Positions 15,339-23,302 of a stretch of 64,000 nucleotides of DNA are shown piece by piece; within the stretch, counting starts at the first letter, position 1; the number at the start of each line of letters is the position of its first letter. The translations under genes were made by a program, and so were the position numbers. The notes beneath the pieces are model-generated. The model saw only the letters and a list, made by a program, of their open reading frames with translations, was not told the DNA's origin and made no database searches. The stretch spans positions 7,151 through 71,150 of the forward strand of contig JAVWJP010000009.1 in the NCBI GenBank assembly GCA_036638975.1, read 5' to 3'. Source of the DNA: JAVWJP01 sp036638975. GTDB taxonomy: Bacteria; Bacillota; Clostridia; Oscillospirales; Ruminococcaceae.

Positions 15339-15719
15339 TTACAAATAATATACCTGCTCCAGCTCTGCTGCTTCGTCACTGCTGCCCGCACTTTTTGCGT
15401 ACTGCCGCGGCGTTTGCCCCGTTGCTTTTTTAAACACCTTGCAAAAATAATTAGCGCCCGCAAAACCTACCATGTCGGCAATTGCTTCCAAATTATATTC
15501 ACCTGTGCGCAGAAGCAGCTTTGCATTTTTAAGCCGCGTTTCGCACAAATATTTGCCAGGCGGAATACCCATGTACAATGAAAATTCTCGTATAAGATGA
15601 GGCTTGCTTACTGCAAGCGTCTGCGCCAGCTCGTCAATCCCCGCGATATAAGCGTATTTTTTGCGTATTAGCACCTCGGCTTCGCACACTAGCTGCGGCG
15701 TTTCATTAAGCTTTTGCAT
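15339..15719 (-). CDS. AraC-type DNA-binding domain protein (stand-alone)
   Basis: A 126-residue protein that is almost only the AraC/XylS double helix-turn-helix: helix-turn-helix 1 at DELAQTLAVSKPHLIREFSL and helix-turn-helix 2 at LEAIADMVGFAGANYFCKVF, followed by the family signature K-K-A-T-G-Q-T-P-R-Q-Y. There is no ligand-binding or dimerisation domain, so control may be by abundance or a partner. GAGGTG lies 4 bases from the chosen ATG; a GTG four codons upstream is the alternative. It lies 12 bases before the GNAT gene, so the two are probably one operon. Confidence 0.85.
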   Translation of the reverse strand: MQKLNETPQLVCEAEVLIRKKYAYIAGIDELAQTLAVSKPHLIREFSLYMGIPPGKYLCETRLKNAKLLLRTGEYNLEAIADMVGFAGANYFCKVFKKATGQTPRQYAKSAGSSDEAAELEQVYYL

Positions 15720-15858
15720 TTTACACCTCACATCAACAAATTACCATTGTAAACCTTGTCCGCACGTAATATAATAAGCCTATAGCTTAATTACTATTAT
15801 ACAAGCACTTAAAAAAAGTGCAAGTAAGCAAGCAAAATTAAGAGAAGTGGGTGTAATA

Positions 15859-16971
15859 ATGGCAAGTATCAGTTTAAAAAACATTTTTAAAATCTACCCG
15901 GGTGACGTTACAGCCGTCAGCGATTTTTGCCTTGAGATTGAGGACAAGGAATTTGTTATTTTGGTAGGTCCTTCGGGCTGCGGTAAATCTACCACCTTGC
16001 GTATGATAGCCGGTCTTGAAGAAATAAGCAAGGGCGAGCTTTACATAGGAGACCGTCTTGTAAACGACGTTGCACCTAAGGACAGAGATATCGCGATGGT
16101 TTTTCAAAACTATGCCCTGTACCCGCACATGACAGTTTTTAAAAACATGGCATTTGGGCTTGAGCTGCGCAAGGTTCCTAAGGAAGAAATTAAAGAAAAG
16201 GTAGAGGCTGCTGCCAAAATTCTTGATATCGAGCACCTGCTTAACCGCAAACCAAAGGCTCTTTCGGGCGGTCAGCGCCAGCGTGTTGCTTTAGGGCGCG
16301 CCATGGTTCGCGACCCGGCGGTTTTCTTACTTGACGAGCCGCTTTCTAACCTAGATGCAAAGCTGCGTACCTCTATGAGAACCGAAATTACAAAGCTGCA
16401 CAAGCGCCTTGGCACAACCTTTGTTTATGTAACGCACGACCAAACCGAGGCTATGACAATGGGTGACAGAATAGTAGTTATGAAAGATGGCTTTGTTCAG
16501 CAGGTAAACACACCGCAAAAGCTGTACGACGAACCTTGCAATATGTTTGTGGCAGGCTTTATAGGCTCACCGCAAATGAACTTTATAGAAGCTACTCTTA
16601 ACAAAAAAGATAATGGCTACACAGCCGATTTTGACAAGTATTCAATAAATATTCCATCTGGCAAGGCGACACCCGAAACCCTTAACAAATACATTGGCAA
16701 AACAGTAATAATGGGCATTCGCCCCGAGAACATTCACGACGAGCCTGTGTTCCTTGAGAGCGCAGAGCATAGCGTAGTAGATGCAAAGGTTGATGTTGCT
16801 GAGATGATGGGCGCAGAGATATTCTTATACCTCGATTGCGCCGGCGTAAAGCTTACGGCAAAGGTTCCCTCACGCTCTACAGCTAAGGCAGATGACGTAC
16901 TTAAAATTGCTTTTGATAACAACAAGCTGCATATGTTCGACAAAGAAACCGAGCTTGTCATCTTCAATTAA
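15859..16971 (+). CDS. ABC transporter ATP-binding protein, MsmX/UgpC family
   Basis: A 370-residue ATPase that would power carbohydrate or glycerol-phosphate importers. Walker A GPSGCGKSTT near residue 37, signature LSGGQRQRVALGRAM near 134, Walker B VFLLDEPLSNLD near 155 and the switch His in VTHDQ near 190 are intact. The C-terminal regulatory OB (TOBE) domain typical of CUT1-type ATPases is present (GIRPENIHDEP). No permease or binding protein is adjacent, as with MsmX, which serves several importers encoded elsewhere. I used the ATG at MASISLKN; an in-frame GTG four codons earlier is possible. A strong terminator follows. Confidence 0.94.
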   Translation: MASISLKNIFKIYPGDVTAVSDFCLEIEDKEFVILVGPSGCGKSTTLRMIAGLEEISKGELYIGDRLVNDVAPKDRDIAMVFQNYALYPHMTVFKNMAFGLELRKVPKEEIKEKVEAAAKILDIEHLLNRKPKALSGGQRQRVALGRAMVRDPAVFLLDEPLSNLDAKLRTSMRTEITKLHKRLGTTFVYVTHDQTEAMTMGDRIVVMKDGFVQQVNTPQKLYDEPCNMFVAGFIGSPQMNFIEATLNKKDNGYTADFDKYSINIPSGKATPETLNKYIGKTVIMGIRPENIHDEPVFLESAEHSVVDAKVDVAEMMGAEIFLYLDCAGVKLTAKVPSRSTAKADDVLKIAFDNNKLHMFDKETELVIFN

Positions 16972-16996
16972 CTTATCTCTTACCCCCTATTTATGC

Positions 16997-17033
16997 AAAA
17001 AGAGTACCAGCTTTAAAGCCGGTGCTCTTTTTG
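16997..17033 (+). terminator. terminator of the ABC ATPase gene
   Basis: AAAAAGAGTACC pairs with GGTGCTCTTTTT (one G-T) around a 12-base loop. Confidence 0.85.
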
Positions 17034-17061
17034 CTTTGTTACATGCTAAGCTTTTAGACAC

Positions 17062-17100
17062 AAAAAAACAAGGCACCGTGGAGAATCGGTGCCTCGTTTT
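17062..17100 (-). terminator. terminator of surface protein gene 1
   Basis: AGGCACCG / CGGTGCCT with loop TGGAGAAT, extended by A-T pairs; on the minus strand it ends in a T-rich tract. Confidence 0.85.
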
Positions 17101-17137
17101 ATTTAGCCTTTCGGCATAATTAACTTATAAGGGTTAA

Positions 17138-18301
17138 TTATTTACGTTTTGCAACTGCAATGCCAGCTACAGAAACTACTGCAAGAGCAACAGCAAGGCC
17201 AACGAAGTCGTTAGCGCCTGTGTCAGGGTTTGGTACTGCTGTGCCAGGTGTGCCGGGTGCTACTGGGTCTACCGGTGCATCTGTTGCAGGCTCTTCAGCT
17301 ACTTTAAGCTCTTGTGCAGATACAACATAGTTGCCGAGTTTGTTTGTTTTGATTTCAAAGCAAGAAGCATCGGAGTTGTATTTAGCATCTTTGTTTACTG
17401 TAAGTTTGCCGCTCTCGTAGTTGTAAAGAACAGGAGCAACCATTTTGCCGTCTTTGTTTTCTACCATGTCAGCAGGGATTACTAATTTGCCTGTGCGACG
17501 GAAAGTTTTGTTGTTGCCTTCAAATTTGTAGATTTTAAGGTCAGCATCTGGGAATTTCTCTGTAAGGGCATCGTCTTTTGTTACCAGACGGAGGTAAAGG
17601 TCTTTTTGGTCTTTAGCGTCTACATCGAAATGTACGTCGGTGTCACCAAAGTAAGCTTCTACCTTCTCTTGTCCTTCAAAGTTAACAATTGCGCCGTCCT
17701 TAGGGACTGTAAAGCTGCCGGCAGCGTCTTTTGTTCCATAACCAACTGAACCATTAAATGGCATACTACCGAGGAACTGGAAGCTAGGAACTATGTCGCC
17801 GCCCTTATAAACATCAAATGAGAAGTTTAAGTCAGCAGCTTCTTTATTGAATTTATTTGCTGTTGTAAAAGAAACTAAAGCTGTGTTAACTTTTTTGCCG
17901 GCATTAAATGTTTCTGTAATCTTACCATCTTTGTCTTTAAAGCCTTTTACACCTTTAACAACGAAAGCCGGTCTGCTAGAAATGTAACCTGCGCCGTCTG
18001 TAACGTCTGTTCTAATTCTCAAAGCACTGTATGTTGAGATTTTACTCATCATACCTGAATCCATAAAAGGTAGACCTTTTGCGTCGCTTGCTTCGCTTTT
18101 GGCATACGCAACCTCGTAATAATAAGTTGTATTTGATCTAAGGTCAGTGCCGTCCACATCTTTAAGGTAGTCTGACGATATTGTATAAAGGTTGCTGAAG
18201 ATAACTACGTCATTTGCTTTTGTGCTTGGAGCAGCAAAAGCAACTGTTGCCATGCCAAAGGCAAGAACAACTGCAAGTACAAGTGCAAGTACTTTTTTCA
18301 T
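17138..18301 (-). CDS. sortase-anchored surface protein, copy 1
   Basis: A 387-residue exported protein. Signal peptide: KKVLALVLAVVLAFGMATVA, then FAAPSTKAN. The mature part is beta-rich with no family I recognise. The C-terminus is a sorting signal: NPDTG near residue 358, a hydrophobic span (LAVALAVVSVAGIAVA) and KRK. NPxTG-type motifs are used by class B-like sortases of Clostridia, so it is probably linked to peptidoglycan. GGAGGA precedes the ATG and a near-perfect sigma-A promoter lies upstream, so expression is likely high. It is one of two tandem copies; the first ~75 mature residues differ most between them. Confidence 0.85.
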   Translation of the reverse strand: MKKVLALVLAVVLAFGMATVAFAAPSTKANDVVIFSNLYTISSDYLKDVDGTDLRSNTTYYYEVAYAKSEASDAKGLPFMDSGMMSKISTYSALRIRTDVTDGAGYISSRPAFVVKGVKGFKDKDGKITETFNAGKKVNTALVSFTTANKFNKEAADLNFSFDVYKGGDIVPSFQFLGSMPFNGSVGYGTKDAAGSFTVPKDGAIVNFEGQEKVEAYFGDTDVHFDVDAKDQKDLYLRLVTKDDALTEKFPDADLKIYKFEGNNKTFRRTGKLVIPADMVENKDGKMVAPVLYNYESGKLTVNKDAKYNSDASCFEIKTNKLGNYVVSAQELKVAEEPATDAPVDPVAPGTPGTAVPNPDTGANDFVGLAVALAVVSVAGIAVAKRK

Positions 18302-18372
18302 GTGTAAATTCCTCCATAAATTTTATTAATTTTTTAGTCCTCAGAGTCTCCATCTCTGTTTTGACTATCCTT

Positions 18373-18401
18373 AGTATAACCACACAAGTTACAGTTGTCA
18401 A
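18373..18401 (-). promoter_or_regulatory. sigma-A promoter of surface protein gene 1
   Basis: On the minus strand TTGACA and TATACT are separated by 17 bases, ~75 bases upstream of the start codon. The same promoter precedes copy 2. Confidence 0.85.
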
Positions 18402-18547
18402 GTGTTTTTGAAAAAAAGTTGTAATTTATTTGTAACTATTTATAGCATAGCGCTAAATATTACACTTTACAAATGTTTTTTCATTAAAAGAGGTACTTTT
18501 TATGCTTGAGCTTCCATTTTTAAGTTACATTATGTAACTATTGAGTT

Positions 18548-18656
18548 TTGGACTTGGCAAAGTTCTACGCCTATGGCGACACCACCGGAGATTTCTCTAT
18601 GTTCAAGCTTGTGAGTCACTCCACCGCAATAAACCCTATGTGAGAACTTTTGGACA
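18548..18656 (+). pseudogene. 109-bp remnant of a second HAD phosphatase gene
   Basis: These bases align without gaps to 20870-20978 inside the HAD gene, with 8 differences by eye (about 93% identity). The reading frame is kept for 31 codons (YAYGDTTGDFSMFKLVSHST) until a CGA-to-TGA change makes a stop. It sits exactly where a HAD gene would follow the upstream region of surface gene 1, so it is what remains of the HAD gene of duplication unit 1 after deletion of both ends. Confidence 0.92.
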
Positions 18657-18657
18657 C

Positions 18658-18696
18658 AAAAAAACAAGGCACCGTGGAGAATCGGTGCCTCGTTTT
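18658..18696 (-). terminator. terminator of surface protein gene 2
   Basis: The same hairpin as at copy 1: AGGCACCG / CGGTGCCT with loop TGGAGAAT and a minus-strand T tract. Confidence 0.85.
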
Positions 18697-18733
18697 ATTT
18701 AGCCTTTCGGCATAATTAACTTATAAGGGTTAA

Positions 18734-20034
18734 TTATTTACGTTTTGCAACTGCAATGCCAGCTACAGAAACTACTGCAAGAGCAACAGCAAGGCCAACG
18801 AAGTCGTTAGCGCCTGTGTCAGGGTTTGGTACTGCTGTGCCAGGTGTGCCGGGTGCTACTGGGTCTACCGGTGCATCTGTTGCAGGCTCTTCAGCTACTT
18901 TAAGCTCTTGTGCAGATACAACATAGTTGCCGAGTTTGTTTGTTTTGATTTCAAAGCAAGAAGCATCGGAGTTGTATTTAGCATCTTTGTTTACTGTAAG
19001 TTTGCCGCTCTCGTAGTTGTAAAGAACAGGAGCAACCATTTTGCCGTCTTTGTTTTCTACCATGTCAGCAGGGATTGTTAATTTACCTGTGCGACGGAAA
19101 GTTTTGTTGTTGCCTTCAAATTTGTAAACTTTAAGGTCAGCATCTGGGAATTTGTCTGTAAGGGCATCGTCTTTTGTTACCAAATGGAGGTAGAGGTCTT
19201 TTTGGTCTTTAGCGTCTACATCGAAATGTACGTCGGTGTCGCCAAAGTAAGCTTCTATCTTCTCTTGTCCTTCAAAGTTAACAATTGCGCCGTCCTNNNN
19301 NNNNNNNNNNNNNNNNNNNNNNNNNNNNNNNNNNNNNNNNNNNNNNNNNNNNNNNNNNNNNNNNNNNNNNNNNNNNNNNNNNNNNNNNNNNNNNNNCCAA
19401 AGTAAGCTTCTATCTTCTCTTGTCCTTCAAAGTTAACAATTGCGCCGTCCTTAGGAACTGTAAAGCTGCCGGCAGCGTCTTTTGTTCCATAACCAACTGA
19501 ACCATTAAATACTATACTTCCGCTAACTAAGTCGCCGCCCTTATAAACCTCAGATGAGAAGTTTAAGTCAGCAGCTTCTTTGTTGAATTTGTTTGCTGTT
19601 GTAAAAGAAACTAAAGGTGTGTTAACTTTTTTACCAGCATTAAATGTTGTTATCTCTTTACCAAGTGCATCTTTAAGGCCTTTTACACCTTTAACAGAGA
19701 AAGCCGGTCTGCTGGAAATGTAACCCGCGCCGTCTGTAACGTCTGTTCTGATTCTCAAAGCGCTGTATGTTGAGATTTTGCTCATCATACCGGAATCCAT
19801 AGGTTTACCGGCTGCGATGGTTGCTTCGCTTGAAGCATTCAAAACACGGTAATAATAAGTTGTGTTAGAACGAAGGTCAGAGCCGTCCACTTCTTGAAGC
19901 CAATCTGAGTTGATTTTATAAACTTGTTTGCCAATCTCTACGCTATTTGCTTTTGTGCTTGGAGCAGCAAAAGCAACTGTTGCCATGCCAAAGGCAAGAA
20001 CAACTGCAAGTACAAGTGCAAGTACTTTTTTCAT
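18734..20034 (-). CDS. sortase-anchored surface protein, copy 2 (interrupted by assembly gap)
   Basis: Paralogue of copy 1 with an identical signal peptide and an almost identical C-terminal half including NPDTG, hydrophobic span and KRK. The coding region is broken by 100 N. The 55 bases before the gap (19242-19296) recur exactly after it (19397-19451). Collapsing the gap and one copy of this overlap leaves 1146 bases, in frame, for an intact 381-residue protein, close to copy 1. The first ~60 mature residues differ clearly (SVEIGKQVYKINSDWLQEVD against DVVIFSNLYTISSDYLKDVD). So the gene is probably intact and the break is technical. Confidence 0.85.
19297..19396. other. assembly gap (100 N)
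   Basis: A run of exactly 100 N flanked by an identical 55-base sequence on both sides, as when two contigs ending in the same k-mer are scaffolded without merging. A collapsed third copy cannot be excluded. Confidence 0.95.
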
Positions 20035-20105
20035 GTGTAAATTCCTCCATAAATTTTATTAATTTTTTAGTCCTCAGAGTCTCCATCTCTGTTTTGACTA
20101 TCCTT

Positions 20106-20134
20106 AGTATAACCACACAAGTTACAGTTGTCAA
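20106..20134 (-). promoter_or_regulatory. sigma-A promoter of surface protein gene 2
   Basis: TTGACA and TATACT with a 17-base spacer on the minus strand, identical to copy 1. Confidence 0.85.
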
Positions 20135-20350
20135 GTGTTTTTGAAAAAAAGTTGTAATTTATTTGTAACTATTTATAGCATAGCGCTAAATATTACACTT
20201 TACAAGTGTTTTTATCATTAAAAGAGGTACTTTTTCTACTTTAGCTTCAATTTTTAAGTTACATTATGTAACTATTGAGCTTTGCCACAGCGTTGCTAAA
20301 CCCCCTTAGTTTTGATATACTGTAGAAAAACCATGAGAGGCGGCGTTTAT

Positions 20351-21079
20351 ATGTCCGAAAGTGCAGCATTTTTCGATATTGACGGAACAATCTCACGCGA
20401 GGGGCTTATTTGCGAGATGTTCCACAAGATGATACAGTATGAGCTTATAGACAGCAGCAAATGGGACGACGAGGTAGAGCCTGCCTACAGGCGCTGGGAC
20501 AGGCGCGAGGGCGACTACGACACCTACCTTAAAAAAATGGTTGATATTTACAGTGACACCGTCGTGGGGGTAAACCGCGTGCATATAGAATATATTGCAA
20601 AGCGGGTGGTAGAGCAAAAGGGGCAGCGCGTTTACACCTACACGCGCGATAAAATGAAGTGGCACCGCGAGCAAGGGCACAAGGTAATAGCCATTTCGGG
20701 CTCTCCCTACGAGCTTGTTTCGCATATGTGTGCACAGTATAAAATGGACGATTGCCGCGGCACTATATATAATGTAGACAAAGACGGGCTTTACACTGGC
20801 GAGATTATACCCATGTGGAACTCTGTCAGCAAACGCGCCGCCATAGATGAGCTGTGCCAAAAGTACGATTTGGACTTGGCAAAGTGCTACGCCTACGGCG
20901 ACACCACAGGAGATTTCTCTATGTTCAAGCTTGTGGGTCACTCCACCGCAATAAACCCTACGCGAGAGCTTTTAGACAAAATATTGTCAGACGACGAGCT
21001 GCGCCGCCGCATAGAGATAATAGTAGAGCGCAAGGACACCACCTACCGCCTAGACCCCACAACAATAGACCTCGTTTAA
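20351..21079 (+). CDS. HAD-IB family phosphatase (SerB-like)
   Basis: A 242-residue haloacid-dehalogenase hydrolase of subfamily IB, which removes phosphate from a small molecule. Motif I is FFDIDGTIS near residue 8 with the nucleophilic Asp, motif II is VIAISGSPYEL near 107, a Lys follows in SVSKRAAIDEL, and motif III is YAYGDTTGDFSMF near 182 with the metal Asp residues. The ATG at MSESAAFF is chosen because GAGAGGCGG lies upstream; a longer in-frame start lacks a site. A fragment of a second copy lies at 18548-18656. Substrate unknown; other IB enzymes act on phosphoserine or lipid phosphates. Confidence 0.88.
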   Translation: MSESAAFFDIDGTISREGLICEMFHKMIQYELIDSSKWDDEVEPAYRRWDRREGDYDTYLKKMVDIYSDTVVGVNRVHIEYIAKRVVEQKGQRVYTYTRDKMKWHREQGHKVIAISGSPYELVSHMCAQYKMDDCRGTIYNVDKDGLYTGEIIPMWNSVSKRAAIDELCQKYDLDLAKCYAYGDTTGDFSMFKLVGHSTAINPTRELLDKILSDDELRRRIEIIVERKDTTYRLDPTTIDLV

Positions 21080-21096
21080 TGAGAACTTAAAAGCAC

Positions 21097-21138
21097 AAGC
21101 GAGAGCTGACAATACCGTCCGCTCTCGCTTATTATTTG
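21097..21138 (+). terminator. bidirectional terminator after the HAD gene
   Basis: AAGCGAGAGC pairs with GCTCTCGCTT around 14 bases, followed by ATTATTT on the plus strand and CTTTT on the minus strand. It lies between convergent genes. Confidence 0.7.
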
Positions 21139-21268
21139 GTTCTATATTCGGCGGCGAGCCTTGAGAAAACATCAGCACGCTGTGCTGAGGAAAGGTCATA
21201 CCGCATTAAGTGCCGCAAAAGCGCCGCTAAATTTTTATTTCGTTGTTTATATTTTGCACCGGCTGACT

Positions 21269-21754
21269 CTAAATTAACTGTATGAACAATGCTTTTTGAA
21301 CAGCGTCCATTGCGGTACGCTGTCGGACTTGTTGCGTGATGTCCTGCATTTTCTGCACATCGTCCTTTACACTGCTCATCGTTGCCAAATCCTCATTGAC
21401 CATATTCAAATTGAAGCTAAGGGTGTCAACCGTCCTTGCAAGGTTGCGCATAATCACAATAGCATTCTGCGTGTTGTTCTTGATGAAATCATCAAAGGTT
21501 TGCTCTGTGATGCGCAGCACCAGCATCTCACCCAAGGCAACAACTGAGTGGGCGCTCGGCTTTCCGCACAGAATTGACAGCTCGCCAAAGCAGCGCTGCT
21601 CAGACAATACGCCAATAAGATACTCCTCCGGCGTGCCATAGTTAAAATAGACCGCCGCTTTTCCGGAAAGGATTTTGTACATTTCACGCTTTTCGCTACC
21701 CTGTGTGAGGATCACATCGTCCTCACAAAACCGCATCATCATATTTTTATCCAT
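21269..21754 (-). CDS. cyclic-nucleotide-binding-fold protein without DNA-binding domain
   Basis: A 161-residue protein with a cNMP-binding (CRP-like) beta-barrel at about residues 8-110 and a C-terminal coiled-coil helix (VDTLSFNLNMVNEDLATMSS). There is no helix-turn-helix, so it is a sensor or adaptor rather than a transcription factor. The phosphate-binding cassette reads FGELSILCGKPSAHSVVA, where the usual Arg before Ala is absent, so binding of classical cAMP is doubtful. AAAGGTGG lies 8 bases from the chosen ATG; longer in-frame starts fall inside the promoter. Its promoter carries the CCGACG direct repeats shared by the whole 21-28 kb block. Confidence 0.8.
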   Translation of the reverse strand: MDKNMMMRFCEDDVILTQGSEKREMYKILSGKAAVYFNYGTPEEYLIGVLSEQRCFGELSILCGKPSAHSVVALGEMLVLRITEQTFDDFIKNNTQNAIVIMRNLARTVDTLSFNLNMVNEDLATMSSVKDDVQKMQDITQQVRQRTAMDAVQKALFIQLI

Positions 21755-21856
21755 CTTCATTTCCACCTTTTTCTTATTCACTTTATAAATATCCGTTGTA
21801 ACCAATACTGCGCTTTCTCGTTCACTCCGCAGATAAGCTTTATAATAATTATATTT

Positions 21857-21889
21857 ACTATAAAATACCAAACGTCGGTGAAGCGTCGG
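21857..21889 (-). promoter_or_regulatory. CCGACG direct-repeat promoter A
   Basis: On the minus strand: CCGACGCTT, 2 bases, CCGACGTTT, 7 bases (GGTATTT), -10 box TATAGT. Drives the cNMP-fold gene. No -35 hexamer. Confidence 0.85.
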
Positions 21890-21954
21890 TGATTAGCCAA
21901 AAAGCTGAAATTCTAAAAAAAGCCTTTATAAAAACGCATCTTTTTTCAAAATTC

Positions 21955-21987
21955 CCGACGCTTTCCCGACGTTTCATTTTGTACAAT
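21955..21987 (+). promoter_or_regulatory. CCGACG direct-repeat promoter B
   Basis: CCGACGCTT, 2 bases, CCGACGTTT, 7 bases (CATTTTG), -10 box TACAAT. Drives the DHH gene; divergent from promoter A with 65 bases between. A ~165-base untranslated leader follows. Confidence 0.85.
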
Positions 21988-22160
21988 AACTGAAGCGCAT
22001 CTGAAAAAGAGTTATCACTCTAACCAAATATTGCGAAAGGGAATTTCGCATTAATATAACCAATCTTAAAAATTCGTAAGTGTGGCACATATCATTTCAA
22101 ACGAATTAAAGCTTTGTATAGTGCCATCGCGCAAATTATGGCGGGTTAAATGGAGGACAT

Positions 22161-23147
22161 ATGGGTTTTTTACAACAGCTTTTATCCTACAAGAGCATCT
22201 GCATTCAGTGCCACAATAGCCCTGATTCCGATACGCTGGCATCTGCGTTTGGTCTTTACTGCTATTTCAATGAGCACGGCATTGCGGCTGAAATTATTTA
22301 CAGCGGTGAGATGCTAATTAAAAAACACAACCTTAGGCTGCTGATAGACAAATGTAAAATACCAATTCGTCATGTGGACGTTCTACCGCAAACCGAGCTG
22401 CTGCTTATTGCAGACGGCCAGTATGGAGCGGGAAATGTGACAAGGTTTGAGGCTCCCGCCGTCGCCGTGGTCGATCATCATATTCGGTCCATGGAGGAAC
22501 GTCCTCATGTCCTCATCAAAAGCGATTACCAGAGCTGCTCTACCATTGTATGGGAGCTGTTGGAGCAGGAGGGGTATGATGTAAAGGGCAACGAGGCACT
22601 GCGTATAGCCTTGCTGTACGGTCTGTTTATCGACACCTCATCTTTTTACGACCTGTATCGTGAAAATGATATGAAGATGCGAACAGCCCTGTCCGGCGAG
22701 CTCCCGCTGTTTGAAAAGCTGACTAAATCCACCATGACGGTAGCCGAGCTGATGATTGCCAGCGATGCCATGCAGGAGCATTATTTTGACCCGCAAAAAC
22801 GCTTTGCCATTGTGTCCGCCATGCGCTGTGATCAGGCAATTTTGGGTATCATCGGCGACTTCATGATACAGGTTGACGTTATTTCAGTCAGCTTTTGTTA
22901 TACGGAGGTGGACAATGGATATCAAATATCAGTCCGAAGCTGCGACAACCAAATTTCGGCAAACTTGCTGGTCGCCTTTGTGTGCGATGGAATCGGCTCA
23001 GGCGGCGGACACAACAAAAAAGCCGGCGGCAGAATCTCGGCAGAACGCCTCGCGGCAAAATACGGCTCGATAGATTTGTTCGAGTTTGTCAAACAGAAGC
23101 TGAGTGATTTTATAGAAATAAAAGAAACCCAAAGCCCATTGCGCTGA
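22161..23147 (+). CDS. DHH-DHHA1 family phosphodiesterase (NrnA-like)
   Basis: A 328-residue metal-dependent phosphoesterase of the DHH family, whose members cut short RNAs (NrnA), pAp or linear products of cyclic dinucleotides. Motif I is HNSPDSDTLASAFG near residue 18, motif II IADGQYG near 92, motif III VVDHHIRS near 109, motif IV GLFIDTSSFY near 155. The C-terminal DHHA1 substrate motif is GIGSGGGHNKKAGG near 285. All metal ligands look intact, so it should be active. TGGAGG sits 4-8 bases before the ATG. Placement in a shared regulon with alarmone enzymes suggests a nucleotide-signal substrate (inference). Confidence 0.9.
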   Translation: MGFLQQLLSYKSICIQCHNSPDSDTLASAFGLYCYFNEHGIAAEIIYSGEMLIKKHNLRLLIDKCKIPIRHVDVLPQTELLLIADGQYGAGNVTRFEAPAVAVVDHHIRSMEERPHVLIKSDYQSCSTIVWELLEQEGYDVKGNEALRIALLYGLFIDTSSFYDLYRENDMKMRTALSGELPLFEKLTKSTMTVAELMIASDAMQEHYFDPQKRFAIVSAMRCDQAILGIIGDFMIQVDVISVSFCYTEVDNGYQISVRSCDNQISANLLVAFVCDGIGSGGGHNKKAGGRISAERLAAKYGSIDLFEFVKQKLSDFIEIKETQSPLR

Positions 23148-23205
23148 CCAAATGCAACGACACTGTGCGTAGGTTGATTGAAAAATTAAATATGGAAATA
23201 AAAAA

Positions 23206-23247
23206 ATCGGCTAGAGCATGGTTGAACTTTACCATGCTCTAGCCGAT
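23206..23247 (-). terminator. bidirectional terminator, 17-bp stem
   Basis: ATCGGCTAGAGCATGGT pairs perfectly with its complement around 8 bases. On the minus strand TTTTTT follows, so it ends the STAS-MATE-GNAT operon; it also follows the DHH gene. Confidence 0.85.
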
Positions 23248-23302
23248 TATGCACAGTCGCTGTAGGGTCGTAGGGCAGACCGTTGTCTGTGTTGGTATCT
23301 CA

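Larger units (their letters stand above)
17051..18545. repeat. tandem duplication unit, copy 1
   Basis: A ~1.5-kb segment holding surface protein gene 1, its terminator and its promoter region. It matches 18647-20279 nearly base for base in the flanks and the 3' half of the gene. Confidence 0.9.
18647..20279. repeat. tandem duplication unit, copy 2
   Basis: Second copy of the surface protein gene with flanks, containing the assembly gap. The match to copy 1 begins at CTTTT(A/G)GACACAAA and ends at AACTATTGAG. Confidence 0.9.

Noticed and set aside
14742..15719. Antibiotic-resistance operon (GNAT with AraC regulator)
   Set aside because: The GNAT resembles phosphinothricin/methionine-sulfone acetyltransferases, which are common housekeeping detoxifiers; nothing shows a clinical resistance role.
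18734..19183. Treating the sequence before the gap as a truncated separate gene
   Set aside because: The 55-base overlap across the gap and in-frame merging show it is the C-terminal half of surface gene copy 2.
21080..21268. RNase P RNA-like or other structured RNA
   Set aside because: A GAGGAAAGGTC string and a CAGCAC/GTGCTG hairpin caught the eye, but the conserved helices of RNase P RNA are absent.
21755..21871. Longer N-terminus for the cNMP-fold gene
   Set aside because: The upstream in-frame start lies on the direct-repeat promoter, so it would not be in the mRNA; AAAGGTGG supports the internal ATG.
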